Of a DNA stretch of 64,000 bases, positions 54,784-62,474 are shown piece after piece. Position 1 is the stretch's first letter. Each line of letters opens with the position of its first letter. A model generated the notes under the pieces. That model worked only from the letters and a program-made list of their open reading frames with translations. It was not told the origin of the DNA and did not search any database. Made by a program: the position numbers and the translations under genes. The stretch is taken from NCBI RefSeq assembly GCF_000956465.1, contig NZ_JYJA01000032.1, positions 1 through 64,000 of the forward strand, read 5' to 3'. This DNA comes from Microbacterium trichothecenolyticum (GTDB lineage: Bacteria > Actinomycetota > Actinomycetes > Actinomycetales > Microbacteriaceae).

Positions 54784-54890
54784 GGGATGCCGACATCCAT
54801 GCATCGGCATTGACACACCGGCGGGCATTCCCGCGGAATTCCGCGACACGACGCTCCGGCCGTTCACCGGCGCCCGCTAAGGTTCCTCGC
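54784..54890. other. Gene-free stretch between the PHO box and the H1-like gene
   Basis: Contains ATGCCGA/TCGGCAT (about 54787-54809) as an inverted repeat, a single GTTCACC half-site at 54862-54868, and TAAGGT (54878-54883), the probable -10 of the leaderless H1-like gene. The half-site position near -20 to -30 makes a PhoP effect on that gene conceivable. Confidence 0.45.
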
Positions 54891-55742
54891 ATGAGCAAGA
54901 CCACCAAAGCACAGCGCAAGGCGTTCGACGCGATCGACGATGCGGAGTCCGCGGCGAAGAAGGCCCGCCGGGTCGCCAAGACCCTCCCGGCCAAGAGCGC
55001 GAAGAAGCTGCGCGAGGTCGCGGCCGAGACCGTCGACCGCGTCGACGTGTCGAAGAAGGTCATCCGCAAGAACCCGCGCAAGGTGGCGAAGAAGGCGCAC
55101 CGCGCCGAGGACCGCGTGCGCAAGGCCACCCGAGCCGCGGTCGCGAAGGCCGAGAAGAAGGCGCGCCTGCGCGCGGAGGCCGACCGGGCCGCCGCCGAAG
55201 CGGCGAGAGCTGCCGAAGAGGCCAAGTCGCGCGCGGCAGAGGCGAAGGCGCTCAAGAAGGCGGCCGCCAAGGCCGAGCGCGCCGCCGCCGAAGCCGAGCA
55301 GGAGGCGCTCGAGGCCGACCGCGCCCTCGAGGCCGAGCTCACCTCCGATGCGGCGGACCCGGATGCTGCCGCCACCGCGGGGCCGGAGTCCGCGGCCGCG
55401 GAAGCCGTCGCAGCGGAAGCTCCCCCCGTGGGAGAGGCATCGGCGGCAGGAGAGGCGCCCGCTGCCGCGGCGCCGAAGGCGCCCGCGAAGCGCACCACGA
55501 CCCGCACTCGCACCCCGCGTGCGAAGGAGCCTGCGACCAAGCCGACCCCTGCCGCTGCAGCTGAGCCCACGCGGCCGGAGGCTCGGCGCGACGCGCCGGC
55601 GACGCGTGGAGGGGCCGTGGGGACCGGCTCGTCCGATCTCGAGACGCTCACCGTCGCGCAGCTGCGAGAGCGCGCCCGCGTCGCGGGCCGGACCGGCTAC
55701 TCGCGGCTCACCAAGGCCGAGCTGATCACCCTGCTGTCCTGA
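54891..55742 (+). CDS. Lys/Ala-rich histone-H1-like protein with C-terminal Rho_N/SAP-like domain
   Basis: A 283-residue protein. The first 100 residues are rich in Lys, Arg and Ala (AAKKARRVAKTLPAKSAKK and similar) and probably helical; a long Ala/Glu-rich coiled-coil-like stretch follows, then a Pro/Ala/Arg-rich linker. The last 35 residues, ETLTVAQLRERARVAGRTG and LTKAELITLL, match a Rho N-terminal/SAP-type nucleic-acid domain. It is likely to bind DNA or RNA. TAAGGT 7 nt upstream marks a leaderless start. It ends 1 nt before the peptide synthetase gene, so both are co-transcribed. Confidence 0.78.
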   Translation: MSKTTKAQRKAFDAIDDAESAAKKARRVAKTLPAKSAKKLREVAAETVDRVDVSKKVIRKNPRKVAKKAHRAEDRVRKATRAAVAKAEKKARLRAEADRAAAEAARAAEEAKSRAAEAKALKKAAAKAERAAAEAEQEALEADRALEAELTSDAADPDAAATAGPESAAAEAVAAEAPPVGEASAAGEAPAAAAPKAPAKRTTTRTRTPRAKEPATKPTPAAAAEPTRPEARRDAPATRGGAVGTGSSDLETLTVAQLRERARVAGRTGYSRLTKAELITLLS

Positions 55743-55743
55743 C

Positions 55744-58700
55744 GTGAGCTCGATCGATTCGCCCCCGGCCGTGACGGCTCCGCTGGATCGCATCGACGCG
55801 GCACCGGAGCCGCGCACGCTGCTCGACATCCTCCGCGCCACCGTGCAGCGCACGCCGGAGGCCTCCGCACTCGACGACGGCTCGGGGGCGCTCAGCTATC
55901 GCGAGCTCATGGCGCGCGTGGGTCGTACTGCCGCGCTGCTGCACGAGGCGGGCGTCCGCCGCGGCGACCGGGTCGGCGTGCGGATGCCCTCCGGCTCGAA
56001 GGAGTTGTACATCTCGATTCTCGGCGTGATCGCCGCCGGCGCGGCGTATGTGCCGGTCGACGCTGACGACTCCGACGAGCGGGCACGGCTCGTGTTCGGG
56101 GAGGCGCACGTCCACGGCGTGATCGGCGAGGGCGGCGCGTACGTGCCTGCCGGCGCGGCCGACGATGAGCCCGCCGCACTGTTCGGCGGCGCCGCGCCGC
56201 ATCCGAGCACGCACGCGATCGTCACCGTGCCGCCCCCGACGATCGACGACGACGCCTGGATCATCTTCACCTCGGGGTCGACGGGGGTGCCGAAAGGTGT
56301 GGCTGTGTCCCACCGCTCCGCCGCCGCGTTCGTCGACGCCGAGGCGCGTCTCTTCCTCCAGGATGCGCCGCTCGGCCCGGGCGACCGCGTCCTGGCGGGC
56401 CTCTCGGTGGCCTTCGACGCCTCGTGCGAGGAGATGTGGCTCGCGTGGCGCCACGGCGCATGCCTCGTACCCGCGCCGCGCTCGCTGGTGCGGTCGGGCG
56501 AGGACCTGGCGCCGTGGCTCATCCGGCAGGCGATCACGGCGGTCTCGACCGTGCCGACGCTCGCCGCGATGTGGCCGGCCGACGCGATCGAGAACGTGCG
56601 CCTGCTCATCTTCGGCGGCGAGGCCTGCCCGCCCGAGCTCGTCGCGCGGCTCGTCGCCGACGGCCGCGAGGTCTGGAACACGTACGGCCCGACCGAGGCC
56701 ACCGTCGTCGCGTGCGCGGCGCTCCTCGACGGCGAGGGACCGGTGCGCATCGGCCTCCCGCTCGACGGCTGGGCGCTGGCCGTCGTCGACGGCGACGACC
56801 GTCAGGTCGAGCCGGGCGGGGTGGGCGAGCTGATCATCGGCGGCGTGGGGCTCGCCCGCTACCTCGACCCGATCAAGGACCTCGAGAAGTACGCGCCGAT
56901 GCCGACTCTGGGGTGGGACCGGGCGTACCGCTCCGGCGACCTCGTGCGCTACGAGCCGCAGGGTCTGCTCTTCCAGGGCCGTGCCGACGACCAGGTCAAG
57001 GTCGGCGGGCGCCGCATCGAGCTCGGCGAGGTCGAGAACGCCTTGCAGGAGCTGCCGGGCGTGACCGCCGCGAGCGCTGCCGTGCGCACGAGCGACGCAG
57101 GGGTCCCGGTGCTCGTGGGATACCTCGTCGTCGACGGCGAGCTCGACCGCGCCGCCGCGCGCGGCCACCTCGCCGCGCGCCTGGCCGCGGGCGTCATGCC
57201 GCTGCTCGCCGTGGTGCCCGACCTTCCCGTGCGGACCTCCGGCAAGGTCGACCGCGCCGCGCTGCCGTGGCCGCTGCCCGACCTCGACATCCCCCGCGCC
57301 GACCTGACCCCCGACGAGGCGTGGCTCGCGGATCAATGGCAGGCGGTGCTCGGCCTCCCTGTCCCGGATCGCAAGGCCGACTTCTTCGACCTCGGTGGCG
57401 GTTCGCTCGCCGCGGCGCAGCTGGTCTCCCGCATCCGTGCGCGCGTCCCCGATTTCTCGGTCGCGGACATCTATGACGTGCCGCGCCTCGGGGCGATGGC
57501 CAAGGCGCTGCAGCCGTTCCTCTCGCGAGAAGAGGCGGGGGATTTCCGGATGCCGGAGCCCACTCCGCGCGCCACGCAGTGGGTGCAGTCGATCCTCGGC
57601 GCCCCGCTGTTCATCCTCTCGGGCGTCCGCTGGCTTCTCTATCTGCTGACCGCCGGGGCCATCCTCCGGCTGTTTCCCGGATTCGAGGCGCTGCCCTCTG
57701 CGCCGTGGTGGCTGCTCATCATCGGCCTCGTGCTCTTCGCCACGCCGTTCGGCCGCATGGCGATCGCCGCAGCATCCGCTCGGCTTCTCCTGGCGGGACT
57801 GCGTCCCGGGGACTACCCGCGCGGCGGCTCGGTGCACCTGAGGCTCTGGCTCGCGGAGCAGATCTCGGATCAGGTCGACGCCGTGGGGCTGGCCGGCGCA
57901 CCCTGGGTCTCGTACTACGCGCGCGCCCTCGGCGCCCGCATCGGCACGGACGTCGACATGCACACGCTTCCGCCGATCACCGGCATGCTGAAGGTCGGAG
58001 ATCGCGCCTCGATCGAGCCGGAGGTCGACCTCAGCGGCTACTGGATCGACGGCGACCTCGTGCGCATCGGCGAGGTGCGCATCGGCGCCGACGCCACCGT
58101 CGGCACGCGCAGCACCCTCGCGCCCGGCACGCGGATCGGCCAGCGCGCTGAGATCGCGCCCGGCTCCGCCGTCTTCGGCCGGGTGCGCGCGAACCAGTCG
58201 TGGGCCGGCTCGCCCGCCGTGCGCGTCGGCGGCACGACCGAGGGCTGGCCGGCCGAGCGCCCGCCCGCGGCGCGACGCTGGCTGTGGGCGTACGCGGTCT
58301 CGGCTGTTGCGCTGGGGCTCCTGCCCATCGTCAGCTTCGCGGCGGGGGCTGTGGTGCTCGCGCTGGGGATGCGCGGCGCCGCCGACCTGGGCGTCGCGCT
58401 CGGCGCGGCCTTCGTGTGGCTCGTGCCGGCGGTCCTGGTGACCGGATTCGTCTACGCCGGCGCCGTCGTGCTGGGCGTCCGGCTCGCCGCGATCGGGCTC
58501 CGCGAGGGCACGCACGCCGTGCGCAGCCGGATCGGGTGGCAGGCCTGGACGACGGAGCGCCTGCTCGACTCGGCCCGTACGGTTCTGTTCCCGCTGTACT
58601 CGAGCCTGTTCACGCCGGTATGGCTGCGGCTGCTGGGCGCGCGGGTCGGACACGACGTCGAAGCATCCACCGTCCTGCTCATCCCGGCGATGGCGCGTAT

Positions 58701-59688
58701 CGAGGACGGTGCGTTCCTCGCCGACGACACGATGGTCGCGTCGTACGAGATGCACGGCGGCTGGCTGCGACTGGGCGAGGTGCGTATCGGCAAGCGCGCC
58801 TTCCTCGGCAACTCCGGCATGGCTTCGCCCGGTCACACGGTGCCCAAGGACGGCTTGGTCGCGGTGCTGTCGGCCGCACCGGTCAAGGCCAAGGCCGGCT
58901 CCTCCTGGCTCGGCTCGCCCGCGACGCGTCTGCGCCGCCAGCCGAACGAGAGCGACGCGAGCCGCACCTACAACCCTCCGACCTCGCTGCGGGTCGCGCG
59001 GTCGCTGTGGGAGATCTGCCGGTTCATCCCCGTCGTCGTCACGTGCGGCCTCGGCCTGCTCGTGCTCTTCGCGCTGGCCGCGCTCGTCGACACCGTCGGT
59101 CCTTGGATCACGCTCCTGCTGTCGGGCTTCGTGCTCCTGGCCGCGGGCGCGGTCGCCGCGGCCATCTCGACCGCCGCGAAGTGGCTTTTCGTCGGGCCGA
59201 TCCGCGCGGGGGAGCAGCCGCTGTGGTCGAGCTTCGTCTGGCGCACCGAGGTGTCGGACACCTTCACCGAGATGCTCGCGGCCCCGTGGTTCGCGCGCGC
59301 CGCCGCCGGCACACCCGCGCTCGCCGTGTGGCTGCGCAGCCTCGGCGCCCGCATCGGGCGCGGCGTGTGGTGCGAGAGCTACTGGCTGCCCGAGCCCGAC
59401 CTCGTGACGCTCGGCGAGGCATCCACGGTCAACCGCGGGTGCGTCGTGCAGACGCACCTGTTCCATGATCGAATCATGAGCATGGACACCGTCGAACTCG
59501 AACCCGGTGCGACGCTCGGACCGCACAGCGTGATCCTTCCTGCCGCGTCGATCGGCGCCCACGCGACCGTCGGCCCGGCGTCGCTCGTGATGCGCGGCGA
59601 GAGCGTGCCCGTCGGCTCCCGTTGGAGCGGCAACCCGATCGGACCGTGGCGCGCGGTCACGGTGCGCGCGTACCAGTCGACGTCGTGA
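55744..59688 (+). CDS. Pls/PosA-family non-ribosomal peptide synthetase
   Basis: 1314 aa, close to the 1319 aa of the Streptomyces epsilon-polylysine synthetase. The adenylation domain (about 20-510) has TSGSTGVPKG at about 176, FDASCEEMWLAW, NTYGPTEA at about 312 and YRSGDLVRY. A thiolation domain follows with Ser554 in GGGSLAA. Three helix pairs at about 620-675, 845-915 and 1085-1145 alternate with soluble domains containing hexapeptide-like repeats (about 715-820, 970-1070 and 1190-1310), the tandem C domains of this family. It lacks condensation and thioesterase domains. It probably makes a short or medium homopolymer of a basic amino acid; the residue used is not certain. Confidence 0.88.
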   Translation: MSSIDSPPAVTAPLDRIDAAPEPRTLLDILRATVQRTPEASALDDGSGALSYRELMARVGRTAALLHEAGVRRGDRVGVRMPSGSKELYISILGVIAAGAAYVPVDADDSDERARLVFGEAHVHGVIGEGGAYVPAGAADDEPAALFGGAAPHPSTHAIVTVPPPTIDDDAWIIFTSGSTGVPKGVAVSHRSAAAFVDAEARLFLQDAPLGPGDRVLAGLSVAFDASCEEMWLAWRHGACLVPAPRSLVRSGEDLAPWLIRQAITAVSTVPTLAAMWPADAIENVRLLIFGGEACPPELVARLVADGREVWNTYGPTEATVVACAALLDGEGPVRIGLPLDGWALAVVDGDDRQVEPGGVGELIIGGVGLARYLDPIKDLEKYAPMPTLGWDRAYRSGDLVRYEPQGLLFQGRADDQVKVGGRRIELGEVENALQELPGVTAASAAVRTSDAGVPVLVGYLVVDGELDRAAARGHLAARLAAGVMPLLAVVPDLPVRTSGKVDRAALPWPLPDLDIPRADLTPDEAWLADQWQAVLGLPVPDRKADFFDLGGGSLAAAQLVSRIRARVPDFSVADIYDVPRLGAMAKALQPFLSREEAGDFRMPEPTPRATQWVQSILGAPLFILSGVRWLLYLLTAGAILRLFPGFEALPSAPWWLLIIGLVLFATPFGRMAIAAASARLLLAGLRPGDYPRGGSVHLRLWLAEQISDQVDAVGLAGAPWVSYYARALGARIGTDVDMHTLPPITGMLKVGDRASIEPEVDLSGYWIDGDLVRIGEVRIGADATVGTRSTLAPGTRIGQRAEIAPGSAVFGRVRANQSWAGSPAVRVGGTTEGWPAERPPAARRWLWAYAVSAVALGLLPIVSFAAGAVVLALGMRGAADLGVALGAAFVWLVPAVLVTGFVYAGAVVLGVRLAAIGLREGTHAVRSRIGWQAWTTERLLDSARTVLFPLYSSLFTPVWLRLLGARVGHDVEASTVLLIPAMARIEDGAFLADDTMVASYEMHGGWLRLGEVRIGKRAFLGNSGMASPGHTVPKDGLVAVLSAAPVKAKAGSSWLGSPATRLRRQPNESDASRTYNPPTSLRVARSLWEICRFIPVVVTCGLGLLVLFALAALVDTVGPWITLLLSGFVLLAAGAVAAAISTAAKWLFVGPIRAGEQPLWSSFVWRTEVSDTFTEMLAAPWFARAAAGTPALAVWLRSLGARIGRGVWCESYWLPEPDLVTLGEASTVNRGCVVQTHLFHDRIMSMDTVELEPGATLGPHSVILPAASIGAHATVGPASLVMRGESVPVGSRWSGNPIGPWRAVTVRAYQSTS

Positions 59689-61019
59689 TCGGCCCCGATG
59701 CGTACACGCCGCGCAGCGGCGACGCCTCGTTCGACGTCGTGTCGTACGACCTCGACCTGCGCTACCGCGTGCACACGAACCGGCTCGAGGGCACCGCGCT
59801 CGTCAACGCGGTCGCGACCCAGCGGACGCGCTCGGTGCGACTCGACCTGATCGGCCTGCGCGCGTCGCGGGTCCGGGTGGACGGCGACGCGCGGACGAAG
59901 TTCGCACAGGATGCCTCGGCCCTGCGCATCACGCCCCCCCAGGCGCTGGAGGCGGGAGAGGAGTTCTCCATCGAGGTGCGCTATGCCGGTGCGCCGAGGC
60001 CGCGGCGCTCGCGGTGGGGCACGATCGGGTGGGAGGAGCTGGAGGACGGCGTGCTCGTCGCGTCCCAGCCGGTCGGCGCGCCGACCTGGTTCCCCTGCAA
60101 CGACCGCCCCGACGACCGGGCGAAGTTCCGCATCGCGATCACCACGGATCCGGACTACACCGTCGCGGCGACCGGCGTCCCGCAGCCGCCGGTGCGCACC
60201 GGCGGGCTCACCCGCTGGGAGTTCGTGTCGGAGGTGCCGACGGCGACCTACCTCGCTGCCGTCCACATCGGCCCGTACCGCGAGAGCGCGATCGGCCCCG
60301 TGCGGCTGATGGCTCCGGCGCCGCTCGTGACCGCTGCCCGGCGGTGGTTCTCCGACGTGCCCCGCATCCTCGACTGCTTCGAGGAGGCGTTCGGGCCGTA
60401 CCCGCAGGAGGGCTGCACGGTCGTCGTCACCGCGGACCCCCTCGAGATCCCGCTCGAGGCGCAGGGACTCGTCGTGTTCGGTGCCAACCACTTCGAGCCC
60501 GAAGCCGCGCGCCTGGTGCCGCATGAGATCGCCCACCAGTGGTTCGGCAACAGCGTGGGCGTCGAGCGGTGGCACGACATCTGGCTCAACGAAGGCTTCG
60601 CGTGCTTCGCCGAGTGGCTGTGGTCCGAGGCGTCGGGCAGCGCCGACATCGCGACCCTCGCCGACCAGCACCATGCGCGCCTCCAGGTGCTGCCGCAGGA
60701 CCTCGTCATCTCGGACCCGGGCCCCGCGCTCATGTTCGACGACCGCGTCTACAAGCGCGGCGCGCTCACGCTGGAGGCGCTGCGTCGCACGGTCGGGGCG
60801 GAGGTGTTCGCCGACCTCCTCCACACGTGGGTGCGCGAACACCGGCACGCACTCGCCACCACCGAGGCGTTCCGCGACTGCGTCGCCCGCACCGCCGGCC
60901 CGGCGGCGGTCGAGCTCCTCGCGGTGTGGCTCGACGCCGCGCCTCTCCCGCCGCTGCCGCCCCGCCCGCAGGCACCCGCGGTGCGACGGTGGCTCAGACT
61001 CCCGGGCTCGCGGGACTGA
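59685..61019 (+). CDS. M1-family metallopeptidase (Pld-like)
   Basis: A 444-residue gluzincin. HEIAHQWFGN places zinc ligands His280 and His284, with Glu303 in LNEGFA as the third. The N-terminal beta domain has YDLDLRYRV and WFPCNDRPDD. It lacks the large C-terminal HEAT domain of full aminopeptidase N, and no signal peptide is visible. The GTG overlaps the synthetase stop, so the two are coupled. Known epsilon-polylysine-degrading enzymes (PldII) are M1 peptidases, and this could trim or degrade the product or protect the producer. Its last 26 nt overlap the convergent PPTase gene. Confidence 0.88.
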   Translation: MIGPDAYTPRSGDASFDVVSYDLDLRYRVHTNRLEGTALVNAVATQRTRSVRLDLIGLRASRVRVDGDARTKFAQDASALRITPPQALEAGEEFSIEVRYAGAPRPRRSRWGTIGWEELEDGVLVASQPVGAPTWFPCNDRPDDRAKFRIAITTDPDYTVAATGVPQPPVRTGGLTRWEFVSEVPTATYLAAVHIGPYRESAIGPVRLMAPAPLVTAARRWFSDVPRILDCFEEAFGPYPQEGCTVVVTADPLEIPLEAQGLVVFGANHFEPEAARLVPHEIAHQWFGNSVGVERWHDIWLNEGFACFAEWLWSEASGSADIATLADQHHARLQVLPQDLVISDPGPALMFDDRVYKRGALTLEALRRTVGAEVFADLLHTWVREHRHALATTEAFRDCVARTAGPAAVELLAVWLDAAPLPPLPPRPQAPAVRRWLRLPGSRD

Positions 61020-61536
61020 GGAGCGCGACGCTCACGAGGATGCCCGGCGGCCCGGCCGCATCCCATCCCGCGTAGACCTCACCGCCGGGGACGGTCGCCG
61101 TCCAGGCGCTCGCGGCCCACGCCACCCCCACCGTCGAGGGCTCCACGCGGAGTCCCCGGCCGTCGGCCTTCAGTGCGGCCTCGATGCGGATCCACTCCCG
61201 CACGCTCGCCTCGCCGTCGCCGAGCACGCCTGACATACCGGCCGCGTCGCGGCGCGCATCGTGCTCGGGCTCGGCGTCGACGCCGAGCGCCGCAGCCTCC
61301 CGCGTCGCCGCCACAGCCGCGATCGCATACCCGCCCGCGTAGGTGACGCTGGCCAGGAACGGCGCGTGCGAGACGGTCACCGGGCCATGCGGCCCGCCGC
61401 AGCGGGGGCACGGATTGCTCAGTTCGGCGCCGGCGGGCAGCATCCCCCGCAGCAGACGCCACGCGTGCTCGCGCCGTGGCGCGCCGGGCGGCACCTCGGC
61501 CCACGCGATGTCGACGATCGACCGCGCGGAGGCCAT
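60994..61536 (-). CDS. 4'-phosphopantetheinyl transferase
   Basis: A 180-residue Sfp-type transferase, shorter than the usual 220-240 aa. Motifs: CPRCGGPHGPV, VSHAPF, LGVDAEPE (Mg ligands) and WIRIEAALKADGRG, corresponding to the WxxKEA motif with Ile/Glu changes. It would attach phosphopantetheine to Ser554 of the neighbouring synthetase. It is the last gene of the ppk-Nudix-PPTase run (TGATG overlap with the Nudix gene) and converges on the M1 peptidase with a 26-nt antisense overlap. Confidence 0.87.
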   Translation of the reverse strand: MASARSIVDIAWAEVPPGAPRREHAWRLLRGMLPAGAELSNPCPRCGGPHGPVTVSHAPFLASVTYAGGYAIAAVAATREAAALGVDAEPEHDARRDAAGMSGVLGDGEASVREWIRIEAALKADGRGLRVEPSTVGVAWAASAWTATVPGGEVYAGWDAAGPPGILVSVALLSPASPGV

Positions 61537-62474
61537 CACACCTTCGGCTCGTGCGTCTCGATCGTGACGATGCCCGAGCCGGGGTTCTCCACCGACAGGT
61601 GCACCACCGAGAACGCGGCGGGCTCCAGGGCCGAGGCACTGCCGAGGTAGGAGCCGCGCAACGTGCCCGTCGCGAGGGCGAGCTCGCTGAGGATATCGGG
61701 GAGCACGGGCCCGTGGCTGCACAGCACCGCCGGCTTGCGCGAGCGCACCCGCTCGCCGATCACCGTTCGCGCATCGGACCTGCCGTCCTCCCACGCGTCC
61801 TGGCTGATGAGCTTGGTGGTGTCGATCTCCCGGCCGATCGCGGCCGACAGCGGGGCGACGGTCTTGACGCAGCGGGCGGCAGGGCTCGACACGATCCGCC
61901 GCACGCCGAAGGCGAGCAGCGGGCCGACGATCGACGTCGCCTGCTTGCGGCCGCGGGCGGCGAGCGGGCGCGCAGCATCCTTCCCCTGCCATTCCTCGCG
62001 GGTGACGGCTTTGGCGTGCCGCAGGGCGACGATGGGGAAGGTGCGCAGCACTCCCTCGTCGACGAGCCGCAGGAAGTGCTCCATGATCTCGGTGTCGACG
62101 GGGTAGCTGAGCCGCTTCAGCGCCTTCTTGGGAGAGACCCACTCGATGGCGGCGATCTCTTTGTTCGGCACGAACGCCGACGCGCGGATCGCGGCATCGG
62201 TCGCCTCGGCCGCCCAGTAGTGCACGATCTTGGTGCGCTTGCTCGGCAGCCGGTAGCGCGAGACTCCGACGGGCACGCCGAGGGCGACACGGATGCCGGT
62301 CTCTTCGTGGATCTCGCGGACCGCCGTCTCGGCGAGCATCTCGCCGGGGTCGACCTTGCCCTTGGGGAGCGTGACGTCGCGGTACTTGGTGCGGTGGATC
62401 AGGAGCACGCGCAGCTTGTCGTCGACGACACGCCAGACGACGCCCCCGGCCGCGTAGACGGCCGTCTCGGTCAT
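61536..62474 (-). CDS. mutT1: Nudix hydrolase with C-terminal histidine phosphatase domain (MutT1-like)
   Basis: A 312-residue two-domain protein. The Nudix domain (about 1-135) has [19 protein letters not shown] followed by ETGI. The phosphoglycerate-mutase-like domain (about 165-305) has LRHAKAV and CSHGPVLPD. Mycobacterial MutT1 of the same architecture hydrolyses 8-oxo-dGTP and diadenosine polyphosphates and is adjacent to ppk, as here. ATG at 62474 overlaps the ppk stop. Confidence 0.92.
   Translation of the reverse strand: MTETAVYAAGGVVWRVVDDKLRVLLIHRTKYRDVTLPKGKVDPGEMLAETAVREIHEETGIRVALGVPVGVSRYRLPSKRTKIVHYWAAEATDAAIRASAFVPNKEIAAIEWVSPKKALKRLSYPVDTEIMEHFLRLVDEGVLRTFPIVALRHAKAVTREEWQGKDAARPLAARGRKQATSIVGPLLAFGVRRIVSSPAARCVKTVAPLSAAIGREIDTTKLISQDAWEDGRSDARTVIGERVRSRKPAVLCSHGPVLPDILSELALATGTLRGSYLGSASALEPAAFSVVHLSVENPGSGIVTIETHEPKV

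Noticed and set aside
55726-59562. 1278-codon minus-strand frame opposite the Pls synthetase
   Set aside because: Low-complexity His/Arg/Gln-rich translation, no motif, exact antisense of a clear NRPS gene.
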